12,164 nt of DNA from Chitinophagales bacterium (GTDB lineage: Bacteria; Bacteroidota; Bacteroidia; Chitinophagales; UBA2359). Shown one piece after another: positions 1-6,443 of the stretch. The first letter of the stretch is position 1. Every line of letters starts with the position of its first letter. A program made the translations under genes and the position numbers. The notes below the pieces were generated by a model. That model saw only the letters and a program-made list of their open reading frames with translations. It was not told the DNA's origin and did no database searches. The DNA lies in NCBI GenBank assembly GCA_020629595.1, contig JAHDDA010000019.1, positions 1,807-13,970 of the forward strand, written 5' to 3'.

Positions 1-137
1 TGAAAGGAAAAAAATAATTCAGTATCAAGTTGAACAACTTCAAATAAAGTAATAGCTAAATTACTTTTGTCATTATCGTCTTTTGAACAAGAAAAACAGC
101 TCAACAAAATAGATAAAAGTATAATTTTTTTACACAT
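1..137 (-). CDS. Lipoprotein, N-terminal part only (cut by window edge)
   Basis: This frame opens with ATG at 137-135 and stays open to base 1, giving 45 complete codons of a protein whose C-terminal part lies outside the window. The N-terminus is a lipoprotein signal peptide: Lys3-Lys4, a hydrophobic run at 5-13, then Cys15 and Cys18. Either cysteine could be lipidated. Cys18 is followed by Ser-Lys-Asp-Asp, which matches the lipoprotein export signal described for Bacteroidota (a Lys-Asp-Asp type motif just after the lipidated Cys), so I infer an outer-membrane, surface-exposed lipoprotein. The ATG lies 4 bp downstream of the stop of the PNGase F-like gene, so the two are almost certainly on one transcript. 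The visible part of the mature domain is too short to assign a family. Confidence 0.75.
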   Translation of the reverse strand, partial: MCKKIILLSILLSCFSCSKDDNDKSNLAITLFEVVQLDTELFFSF

Positions 138-141
138 TTAT

Positions 142-2205
142 TTATTCTTTAATTATTGTAATTGGAGTAGTTGTAACTACATTTCCCTTTTGAATTTTAA
201 CAAAATACAAGCCATTATTTAAATCAAGGTTTAAGTTATTTACACCAATAGCATTTTCTGTATAAATTAACTTTCCTTGTATGTTAAAAATCGAAATTTC
301 TCCTCCTGAATAATCAGTAGCATCAATTGCAAAATTTCCATTTGAAGGATTAGGGAATATATTAATGTTTGCTAATTCCAAATCATTTTCAATACTTGAA
401 AGTGGATCTACTAAGTCAGGATTTGTAATATCGGTACATTCAATATTCGGCTCTGGTCTTTCGCCTAAGTTATAGCCAACCGTAAAATTATACTTTATAA
501 ATGCTCCAAAATCGGGATTAAAATCTTCAATTAGGTTATTTTGACTATCGTAAATTCGCACCCATCCAGTTCCTTCATTATTTGCCCACCAAGATAAGCC
601 ATCGCCACCAGAAGGAGTGTTATCGAGAACCTCAAGCGTGTAACAGCCCGAAGGTAAAACCCATTGATATTCATAATTAGTTGAATTTTCAAAATCTGTT
701 TGAGAATCAACAATTTCACCATCTTCATCGTATAAAAACATATCAGTTTCTTGTGGAGAATTATTGGTTCTCAATATTAATTTGGTCTGTGAACTTAGTT
801 TTGGTGTTATTTCAAAACTAGTTTCTACTCTGTTGTTCAGTCTCATATCGTCAAAACCATTATTGATTTCTAAGACTTCAGCATAGAACTTTGGATTCTC
901 TAAATCAACATCAAACCATTCAAAACGTGGCAAGGTTATTTCTTCTTTTGCTCCTTGTGCTAACAAACCAGTCCATTCATAAAAACAAGGCGCTGGTTCA
1001 AAATTTGCTCTTTCTATTCCATACTCTACAATAAATCTTGTAATTGGCTTATCGCCATAATTGGCAACCTCAATTATAGGGTTTCCACAAATTGGATTAT
1101 ACCTTGAGTAATTTTCATCATTATTTGGTGCAATAACTTTACTAATTGCCAAGTCTGTATCAGGAATAGGCTCTGTGTAAGTAATTAGTTGTGCAGATAA
1201 AATGTAGTAAGGAGCTTGATTTCCAGACCAAGAGATGTTTTGAAAATCCATATCAATAGAGTTCTCTTGACCTGCAATAATTTCATTAGTAATTTCATGT
1301 TCATGTATTTTGGCGGGCATTCCTGGACACCAATTAGCCCTATCATATAGCCAAGTTCCTCCTTGAGGATAAATAGGATTTTCGCCACACTGGTCGTCCC
1401 ACATAATTACATTGGCTACTTCTTCATTGTTAACATTTAAGTAATACCTTCTTTGGCAAAATTCTGCACAACTAGTATTGTTGTCAAATCCGTGTCCAGA
1501 AGGAATAATTCTCATTTTGGCACTTTGAATATTAGCAGGGATGTTTACATTTTTTTCTGAAGTATATTCAGTTTCAAATTGTATTGAATTTTGATAGTTA
1601 GCACCACCTTTGTAAATATTTTGAATTGAATGAACTTCTCTAGGTGGCGTTCCTTCTGTAAATTCAAAATCTAAGGTTACTGAAAAACCGCTAGACCAAC
1701 CATCATAAAAAGCTCTTACTTCTAACGAATCTTTAAGTAAATACGCAAAGTCGGTAATGTCAAATGTGTGTGTATGTTCCCAATCATTATTGTACCCGTT
1801 TGAACCCTGAGCCATATAGCCACCATAAGGCGTAATTACTCTTGCCAATTCCATTGGTTCAATTACTTCAAAAACATTCCAAGTTGTATCTACCTGCATT
1901 GGATTTGTTGAAATTGTATCTAAATTAGCAACAGTAGAATCCATTAGTCCTGTTGGTAATCTAAGTTCAATTTTAGTAGTATAATCCCAATCTGAACATC
2001 CACCAGAGGCACATCCCATTGTGTAGTGAAGTAATATTTGCTCATAAGTTTTACTTCCATCTGGAAAATATCCCATTTGGTCATAAGCACCATACCAAGT
2101 CATATCAACTTTGTCGTGCACACGAATTGTTTCTGTTGCCTGTTGAGCATTTAAGTAAATACTTAAATTTGCAATAATCAAAAATAATAGTAAGGCTTTT
2201 TTCAT
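142..2205 (-). CDS. Secreted PNGase F-like protein with T9SS type A sorting domain
   Basis: A 687-residue protein related to peptide-N4-(N-acetyl-beta-glucosaminyl)asparagine amidase F, which removes N-glycans from glycoproteins. Residues 1-20 are a signal peptide (cleavage after LNA). Residues about 25-345 align with both PNGase F domains. All three disulfide pairs known from PNGase F have counterparts here (C65/C70, C246/C250, C273/C293), as do the SDWD motif (D74, matching catalytic D60), CAEFC (E248, matching E206) and DRxxWCPGM (287-296). At the position of E118 this protein has D168 in a DGW motif. Residues about 350-465 look like a beta-sandwich of CARDB type, and 471-577 resemble an accessory domain common in Bacteroidota secreted proteins. 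Residues about 613-687 form a type A sorting domain (IFPNPSNG, then GLYFVKI), indicating T9SS export to the cell surface or medium. It is much longer than PNGase F (about 314 residues mature). The gene starts 24 bp after bioB. The family is confident; glycan amidase activity is inferred. Confidence 0.87.
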   Translation of the reverse strand: MKKALLLFLIIANLSIYLNAQQATETIRVHDKVDMTWYGAYDQMGYFPDGSKTYEQILLHYTMGCASGGCSDWDYTTKIELRLPTGLMDSTVANLDTISTNPMQVDTTWNVFEVIEPMELARVITPYGGYMAQGSNGYNNDWEHTHTFDITDFAYLLKDSLEVRAFYDGWSSGFSVTLDFEFTEGTPPREVHSIQNIYKGGANYQNSIQFETEYTSEKNVNIPANIQSAKMRIIPSGHGFDNNTSCAEFCQRRYYLNVNNEEVANVIMWDDQCGENPIYPQGGTWLYDRANWCPGMPAKIHEHEITNEIIAGQENSIDMDFQNISWSGNQAPYYILSAQLITYTEPIPDTDLAISKVIAPNNDENYSRYNPICGNPIIEVANYGDKPITRFIVEYGIERANFEPAPCFYEWTGLLAQGAKEEITLPRFEWFDVDLENPKFYAEVLEINNGFDDMRLNNRVETSFEITPKLSSQTKLILRTNNSPQETDMFLYDEDGEIVDSQTDFENSTNYEYQWVLPSGCYTLEVLDNTPSGGDGLSWWANNEGTGWVRIYDSQNNLIEDFNPDFGAFIKYNFTVGYNLGERPEPNIECTDITNPDLVDPLSSIENDLELANINIFPNPSNGNFAIDATDYSGGEISIFNIQGKLIYTENAIGVNNLNLDLNNGLYFVKIQKGNVVTTTPITIIKE

Positions 2206-2229
2206 AATAAGTATATTTAATAGCTTGTA

Positions 2230-3234
2230 CTAAACTTCTTCTTGTTCTAATTTTCTTTTTTCTTCTCTTATAGCTTTGTGTTCAAAGGCTTGCATAGGTG
2301 TTAAACCTAATATTTCAAACAACTTTTTATCATCAGAAGTATTGGGGTTTGGTGTAGTTAATAATTTGTCACCAGCAAAAATTGAATTTGCTCCAGCTAA
2401 GAAACATAATGCTTGTTCTGTATCTGACATATTTATTCGTCCTGCAGAAAGTCTAATCATAGAAGCAGGCATCATAAGTTTTGCAGTTGCAATGGTTCTA
2501 ATCATTTCCCAAATAGGGATTTTCTTTTGTTTTTCTAATGGTGTACCTTCTACACTAATTAGAGCATTTATTGGCACAGACTCTGGATGTTTCTCTAAGT
2601 TGGCTAAAGTAACCAACATTTTTACTCTATCGTCATCTTTTTCTCCCATTCCAATAATTCCTCCTGAGCAAATTGTTAAACCTGCCGACCTCACGTTTCC
2701 TAAAGTGTCTAACCTATCTTGATAGGTTCTAGTTGAAATAATATCTTTATAAAAATCTTTAGAAGAATCTAAGTTGTGATTGTAAGCGTAAAGTCCTGCT
2801 TCTTTAAGTCTATTTGCTTGATCTTCAGTAATCATTCCAAGTGTACAACACACTTCCATATCCATAGCGTTAATTTCAGAAACCATTTCTACTACTTTAT
2901 CGAAATCTCTATTATCTCTTACTTCACGCCAGGCAGCACCCAAACAATACCTTGAAGAACCATTTTCTTTTGCTATTTTTGCTTTAGAAACTACATCTTT
3001 AACATCCATCATTTTGTGGGCGTTTAAGCCTGTATTATATCTTGCTGCTTGGGGGCAATAGGCACAATCTTCAGGACATCCTCCAGTTTTAATAGATAAT
3101 AGAGAAGAAACTTGCACCTTTGAAGCGTCAAAATATTCTCTATGTGTTTTATTTGCAAGGAAAATTAATTCAAGCAGTGGGGTGTTGTATATTTCATTTG
3201 CTTCTGAAAAAGTCCAATTATTTCTAAGTTTCAT
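2230..3234 (-). CDS. bioB: Biotin synthase
   Basis: A radical SAM enzyme that inserts sulfur into dethiobiotin in the last step of biotin synthesis, in the cytoplasm. It has 334 residues, close to E. coli BioB (346), with collinear similarity throughout. The CxxxCxxC motif (C53, C57, C60 in GGCPEDCAYCPQ) binds the SAM [4Fe-4S] cluster. The [2Fe-2S] ligands of E. coli BioB (C97, C128, C188, R260) correspond to C97, C129, C189 and R261. YNHNLD (151-156), SVPINALISVEGTPL and the RLSAGR motif are also conserved. The ATG at 3234 gives an N-terminus matching the family. No other bio genes are in the window. The gene is followed after 24 bp by the PNGase F-like gene and is preceded by a terminator only about 30 bp upstream, so its promoter must lie within or next to that terminator. 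Nothing is missing or unusual in the protein. Confidence 0.97.
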   Translation of the reverse strand: MKLRNNWTFSEANEIYNTPLLELIFLANKTHREYFDASKVQVSSLLSIKTGGCPEDCAYCPQAARYNTGLNAHKMMDVKDVVSKAKIAKENGSSRYCLGAAWREVRDNRDFDKVVEMVSEINAMDMEVCCTLGMITEDQANRLKEAGLYAYNHNLDSSKDFYKDIISTRTYQDRLDTLGNVRSAGLTICSGGIIGMGEKDDDRVKMLVTLANLEKHPESVPINALISVEGTPLEKQKKIPIWEMIRTIATAKLMMPASMIRLSAGRINMSDTEQALCFLAGANSIFAGDKLLTTPNPNTSDDKKLFEILGLTPMQAFEHKAIREEKRKLEQEEV

Positions 3235-3256
3235 AATTTATTAAATTGCTTAAGTG

Positions 3257-3288
3257 TAAAAATAAAAAAGCACCTGCTTGAAATCAAA
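3257..3288 (-). promoter_or_regulatory. Candidate bioB promoter overlapping the upstream terminator
   Basis: On the minus strand TTTG (3288-3285) is followed after 20 bases by TATTTTTA (3264-3257). This fits the Bacteroidota pattern of a -33 TTTG and a -7 TAnnTTTG, with one mismatch (A for the final G). A start near 3250 would give a leader of about 15 bases before the bioB ATG. The -33 element lies in the inner stem and loop of the terminator hairpin for the gene upstream. The region is AT-rich, so chance matches are likely; the fit is mainly supported by the lack of any other space for a promoter. Confidence 0.25.
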
Positions 3289-3297
3289 CAGGTGCTT
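3263..3297 (-). terminator. Rho-independent terminator after the small secreted protein gene
   Basis: AAGCACCTG (3268-3276) pairs perfectly with CAGGTGCTT (3289-3297). The stem continues after one mismatch with TTG/CAA around an AAAT loop (3281-3284). Reading on the minus strand, the hairpin is followed at once by a U-rich run (complement of 3267-3258, interrupted by one A). It lies 24 bp beyond the stop of the 3770-3321 gene and no plus-strand gene ends here, so it belongs to that gene and separates it from bioB. Confidence 0.85.
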
Positions 3298-3320
3298 AAA
3301 AATTTTTATATTAATATGAA

Positions 3321-3770
3321 TTAGTCCATAACTTTTACAAAACTTACTTTCATCATACACTCGTAAGTTTCATCTTTACTAATAATGTGAATTGTATAAA
3401 TACCTAATTCAACATCTGAAAATATAAGAGGTGGTGTAGAGCTTTGCAAGTTCGATAGATATCCACTTAACAAAACTTTAGTACCATCACTTATTTCTAA
3501 ATGAAATTCTTCTTTGTCGAGAGCTATTTGTTCATCTGTTAATGAAATTCTAAAATTTGGATGGGACTCAAAAACACCATCTCCATCTTCATCAAATTCA
3601 TCATCTGTTTGAATATCTAAACAACCATCAATGATTTCCATCTCAACCCAACTACCATTGTCGGGTTCATCAGATATAATTATTGGTTGGGTAGTTTCAT
3701 TAGTTGATTGAGCACAAATATTTAAACTCAAGAAAACAAAGAAAAATAGGAATATATTTGCCTTATACAT
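3321..3770 (-). CDS. Small secreted protein of unknown function
   Basis: A 149-residue protein I do not recognise. Residues 1-20 form a signal peptide with a very hydrophobic, phenylalanine-rich core and a likely signal peptidase I site after CA20. Cys19 is preceded by Ile and is not a plausible lipobox. The mature part is acidic, especially 56-68, where DxDxDG (D60, D62, D64, G65) resembles a calcium-binding loop of EF-hand or thrombospondin type 3 kind. Residues about 70-149 read as alternating beta-strands (FRISL, FHLEI, KVLLSGYL, YTIHII, MMKVSFVKV), suggesting a small beta-sandwich. Cys50 and Cys138 could form a disulfide in the periplasm. There is no T9SS sorting domain. It has its own terminator and a 128-bp upstream gap from the Crp-like gene, so it is probably transcribed alone. 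Calcium binding is inference only. Confidence 0.8.
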   Translation of the reverse strand: MYKANIFLFFFVFLSLNICAQSTNETTQPIIISDEPDNGSWVEMEIIDGCLDIQTDDEFDEDGDGVFESHPNFRISLTDEQIALDKEEFHLEISDGTKVLLSGYLSNLQSSTPPLIFSDVELGIYTIHIISKDETYECMMKVSFVKVMD

Positions 3771-3792
3771 ATTTAAATTAATTGATTATTTC

Positions 3793-3821
3793 TTCTACAA
3801 CAATACTTTTATGTAGTAGAA
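3793..3821. repeat. Imperfect inverted repeat upstream of the small secreted protein gene
   Basis: TTCTACAACA (3793-3802) and TGTAGTAGAA (3812-3821) pair over 10 bases with one mismatch around a 9-base centre. It lies 23-51 bp upstream of the ATG at 3770. Neither side has a following U-run, so it does not look like a terminator for the Crp-like gene. It could be an operator or a leader hairpin. Confidence 0.4.
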
Positions 3822-3898
3822 TGTTTGTAACTATAAAATTAATAAACTTCATTGAATATTGGTTTTAAAAAAAGTAAAATTATCAAATTTTAAACAAA

Positions 3899-4600
3899 TT
3901 AAGCTCCTTTTTGAAGGTTTAATGTCTCTAAATCTCTAATTAAAAGCCTTTTTCTGTCAAAATAAATTAGGTCTTTATCTCTTAGTTCATTTAAAACAAC
4001 AGTTACTGTTTGACGTGAAGTTCCTAAGTAGTTAGCCATTTCCATATGTGTTAGTGTATTTCTAACTACATATTCATACCCAACTTTTTTACCATCTTTT
4101 CTTACAAGTTCTAAAATGAACTCGATAATACGATCTTTTGCAACAGAAGAAACCTGAGATTTCCATCTATTTTGAACATCATACATCTTATTTATAATTG
4201 ACTTGTTTATTTGCATAGCCAAATTCGAATCATTTTGCATATCTCTTTTAAGAGTATTAACATTTACTGATCTGATTAATGTTTCAATTTTAACCCTTGC
4301 TCTCTCTTCTCTTGTTAGTATATCTGCTAATGCTTGCTCACCAAAAATTTGTCCTGGTCTCATTATAGATTTTATAACTTCTCTTCCATCTTCATTTACT
4401 TCACTAAGAATTACTTGACCTTTTTCTATGTAGTAAATAGCCTCGCTTGAATTAGATTCTCTGTAAATAAATTGATTGCGTTTGTAGATGTCGGCTTCAC
4501 ACTTAACAAAATAGTCTCTTATTTCGTGCATACTTCGATCGGTAACGTCATTGTTTATCAGGGGCTTTTTTCCATAATTACTTGAAATTGAATTTTTCAT
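3899..4600 (-). CDS. Crp/Fnr-family transcription regulator
   Basis: A 233-residue DNA-binding regulator. Residues about 30-125 are a cyclic-nucleotide-binding-type beta-roll (IYYIEKGQVILSE at 55-67), including a phosphate-binding-cassette-like segment, PGQIFGEQAL (82-91), followed by R100-A101. The FGE and the later Arg-Ala resemble the cNMP cassette, but with about two extra residues between them, so cAMP binding is uncertain. A dimer helix spans about 125-160. The C-terminal winged helix-turn-helix (about 183-225) has HMEMANYLGTSRQTVTVVL, the Crp-type recognition-helix pattern. There is one cysteine (C34) and no N-terminal cysteine cluster, so it is not an Fnr-type iron-sulfur sensor. A 23-residue N-terminal tail precedes Met24, which is a possible alternative start. 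It is transcribed divergently from the 476-residue helical protein gene. Its ligand and targets cannot be read from the sequence. Confidence 0.93.
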   Translation of the reverse strand: MKNSISSNYGKKPLINNDVTDRSMHEIRDYFVKCEADIYKRNQFIYRESNSSEAIYYIEKGQVILSEVNEDGREVIKSIMRPGQIFGEQALADILTREERARVKIETLIRSVNVNTLKRDMQNDSNLAMQINKSIINKMYDVQNRWKSQVSSVAKDRIIEFILELVRKDGKKVGYEYVVRNTLTHMEMANYLGTSRQTVTVVLNELRDKDLIYFDRKRLLIRDLETLNLQKGA

Positions 4601-4760
4601 AGTTTAAAATTTATAAGATAATTAATAATATTTCTTAGTTGTTTTCACAAATATCAAACTAATTTTTATTGTTTTTTAGTACATTTTTTGGTTATTTTCA
4701 AGCTATTTTTTTGATTGTTTTTTGTATTAAATACATTAATTTAATTTTTTTTAAATTTGT

Positions 4761-4779
4761 AATTAATTGAAAATTAATT
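4761..4779. repeat. AATTAATT inverted repeat in the divergent intergenic region
   Basis: AATTAATT occurs at 4761-4768 and 4772-4779, separated by GAA. Each copy is itself a palindrome, so the pair is both a direct and an inverted repeat. It sits about 20 bp upstream of the -33 element proposed for the gene at 4865. The 4601-4858 region is almost entirely A and T, which makes such repeats likely by chance; an operator role is only possible. Confidence 0.25.
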
Positions 4780-4799
4780 TATTGTTTAATTTTTGGCTT

Positions 4800-4833
4800 T
4801 TTGTGCACCGCCGTTTTTTTTGTATTAAATTTG
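4800..4833 (+). promoter_or_regulatory. Candidate Bacteroidota-type promoter for the helical protein gene
   Basis: TTTG (4800-4803) and TAAATTTG (4826-4833) are separated by 22 bases, a full match to the -33 TTTG / -7 TAnnTTTG pattern of Bacteroidota. A start near 4840 would leave a leader of about 25 bases before the ATG at 4865. The spacer carries GTGCACCGCCG (4803-4813), the only G+C-rich patch in this 258-bp intergenic region. A second TAAATTTG at 4752-4759 has no TTG at a suitable distance. Confidence 0.45.
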
Positions 4834-4864
4834 AAGTTTTTCAAGTACTTTAATTTCTTTGAAA

Positions 4865-6295
4865 ATGAAAGAAAGCAAACTTATAGAGGTTGTAAGGCAA
4901 TTAAAAAAACCTCAAATTGTAAATATTCATAAAATGTTAATCTCTCCTTTTCATAATACACGAGAAGAGTTGACCGATTTATTTAGTTATTTAGTAGATA
5001 ATATTGAATCATTTATAGACGATGATTTACTTTCAAAAAAGAGAGTTTTTTTTCATATTTATCCTGATTTGAATTTTGATGAAAAAAAACTTGCTTACGC
5101 ACAAAGTTTCCTTCTTAAGATAATTGAAGAATATCTTGTTTTGGAAGAGTTAGAAGAAAGAGAAATACTCAAGTCTTCTTTATTAATGAGAAAGCTAAAT
5201 CAATTAGAGTTATCTAAAATGTTTAATTCAACTATGAAAAGAACTAATAAGCAAATGTCAAAATCTCCACATAGAAATGGAATATTTTTTCTTGATGCCT
5301 ATTTAGTAAAACGTCAGGAAAATGATTTTATGTACAAAAAAGATCCTGTTACATTTAATAATAGTATAAAGGAAGCAGTCAACGAATTAGATATTTTTTA
5401 CAAGGCTGAAAGAGTGAGATATTTATGTGCAATAGTTAATAGAAATATTCATAAAAGTGAAGATTTCGACAATACTATGCTAAAAGACACTTTGGAAGAT
5501 ATATTGAAAAATGATTTTTATAATCAACCCGTAATTAGGATTTATGGTTCAATTTTATTAGGCTTACTTGAACCACAAAACGAAATACATTTTTCTAATT
5601 TAAGGGAACTAATAATAACGTATATTGACAATTTTCCTCAATCTGAAGTTAGAGATCATTATGTATATGCCATTAATTATTGTGTTAGAAAAGTGAATAA
5701 TGGACAAGAAGAGTATTTTGACGAAATGTTTAAATTGTTTAAGATATTACTTTCAAATGATGTATTATTAGAAAAAGGTAAAATTTCTCATCATGAATAT
5801 TTGAACATTGTTTCAGTTGCAGTTCAACAAAAAGAGTTTTTTTGGGCACATAGATTTATTGATGATTACAAAAAAAAATTAGAAAAAAATATTGAGGATA
5901 CGGCATTTAATTATAACAAAGCCTATTTATTGTTTGCCGAGCAAGATTTTGAACGAGCTCATAAAACTTTGAACAAGGTTCAGTTTAATGATGTTTTTTA
6001 TGCCTTAAAAACGAAAATGCTTTTACTGAAACTTTATTATGAAGAGAATGAGTTTGAAATTTTGAAAAATCATGCTGATTCTTTTAGGGTTTTTGTGAGA
6101 AGAAATTCAAGTATTGGTGCAAATAGAAAAAAATTATTTATTGATTCCATAGCTAATATCTTAAAATTATCGAAGTTAAAATATACTTCTCTTAAAAAAA
6201 TTGAGAATTTAGAAGTGAAAGTGCTTGAAACTAGAATGATAGAAAAAAAATGGCTTCTTTTAAAAATTAAAGAGGCAAAGCTTAGAGTATATTAA
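4865..6295 (+). CDS. Helical TPR-like protein of unknown function
   Basis: A 476-residue protein that I cannot assign. The open frame extends to a TTG at 4859, but I chose the ATG at 4865 because it fits the promoter spacing and gives a normal N-terminus. There is no signal peptide or membrane segment, so it is probably cytoplasmic. The sequence is rich in Lys, Glu, Leu and Phe and predicted to be almost all helix. The N-terminal pattern (LKKPQIVNIHKML followed by SPFHN, then LxxLFSYL) resembles long hypothetical proteins I associate with Bacteroidota, from memory and unverified. Residues about 340-400 look like degenerate tetratricopeptide repeats (NKAYLLFAEQDFERAHKTL). The C-terminus is strongly basic. 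It is divergent from the Crp-like regulator gene and separated from pheA by 148 bp. No catalytic motif is visible, so a scaffold or interaction role is the most that can be suggested. Confidence 0.75.
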   Translation: MKESKLIEVVRQLKKPQIVNIHKMLISPFHNTREELTDLFSYLVDNIESFIDDDLLSKKRVFFHIYPDLNFDEKKLAYAQSFLLKIIEEYLVLEELEEREILKSSLLMRKLNQLELSKMFNSTMKRTNKQMSKSPHRNGIFFLDAYLVKRQENDFMYKKDPVTFNNSIKEAVNELDIFYKAERVRYLCAIVNRNIHKSEDFDNTMLKDTLEDILKNDFYNQPVIRIYGSILLGLLEPQNEIHFSNLRELIITYIDNFPQSEVRDHYVYAINYCVRKVNNGQEEYFDEMFKLFKILLSNDVLLEKGKISHHEYLNIVSVAVQQKEFFWAHRFIDDYKKKLEKNIEDTAFNYNKAYLLFAEQDFERAHKTLNKVQFNDVFYALKTKMLLLKLYYEENEFEILKNHADSFRVFVRRNSSIGANRKKLFIDSIANILKLSKLKYTSLKKIENLEVKVLETRMIEKKWLLLKIKEAKLRVY

Positions 6296-6443
6296 ATATA
6301 GCTATTTATCAAAATTTAAGGATATTCATATTTTATTACACATTTTTAACTTTTTAGTGGCTTTTTTTAAATATTTTTCTTTTTAATTACAGTATTGTTA
6401 TTTACTCCTCCTTATTCAGTTTATATATTTACAGTTTGTTTAA

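Noticed and set aside
2276..2722. A 148-codon plus-strand open frame inside bioB
   Set aside because: It is antisense to a fully conserved biotin synthase, and its translation shows no signal peptide, domain or plausible start context. Long antisense frames are expected opposite conserved AT-rich genes.
4203..4418. A 71-codon plus-strand open frame inside the Crp-like gene
   Set aside because: Antisense shadow of the conserved cNMP-binding domain coding region.
4752..4759. Second TAAATTTG as a -7 element
   Set aside because: The nearest upstream TTG lies 27 bases away, outside the usual 17-23 base spacing.
4859..4864. TTG start two codons upstream of the helical protein ATG (likewise TTG at 7287 and 11157)
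   Set aside because: In each case an ATG lies just downstream and gives a normal N-terminus, with family similarity beginning at the ATG for the aminotransferase and glycosyltransferase.
6296..6443. Terminator for the helical protein gene or clear promoter for pheA in this 148-bp gap
   Set aside because: There are T-runs but no stable hairpin, and the TATATTTA at 6424-6431 lacks a -33 element at the right distance. I also saw no leader peptide or attenuator of aromatic type.
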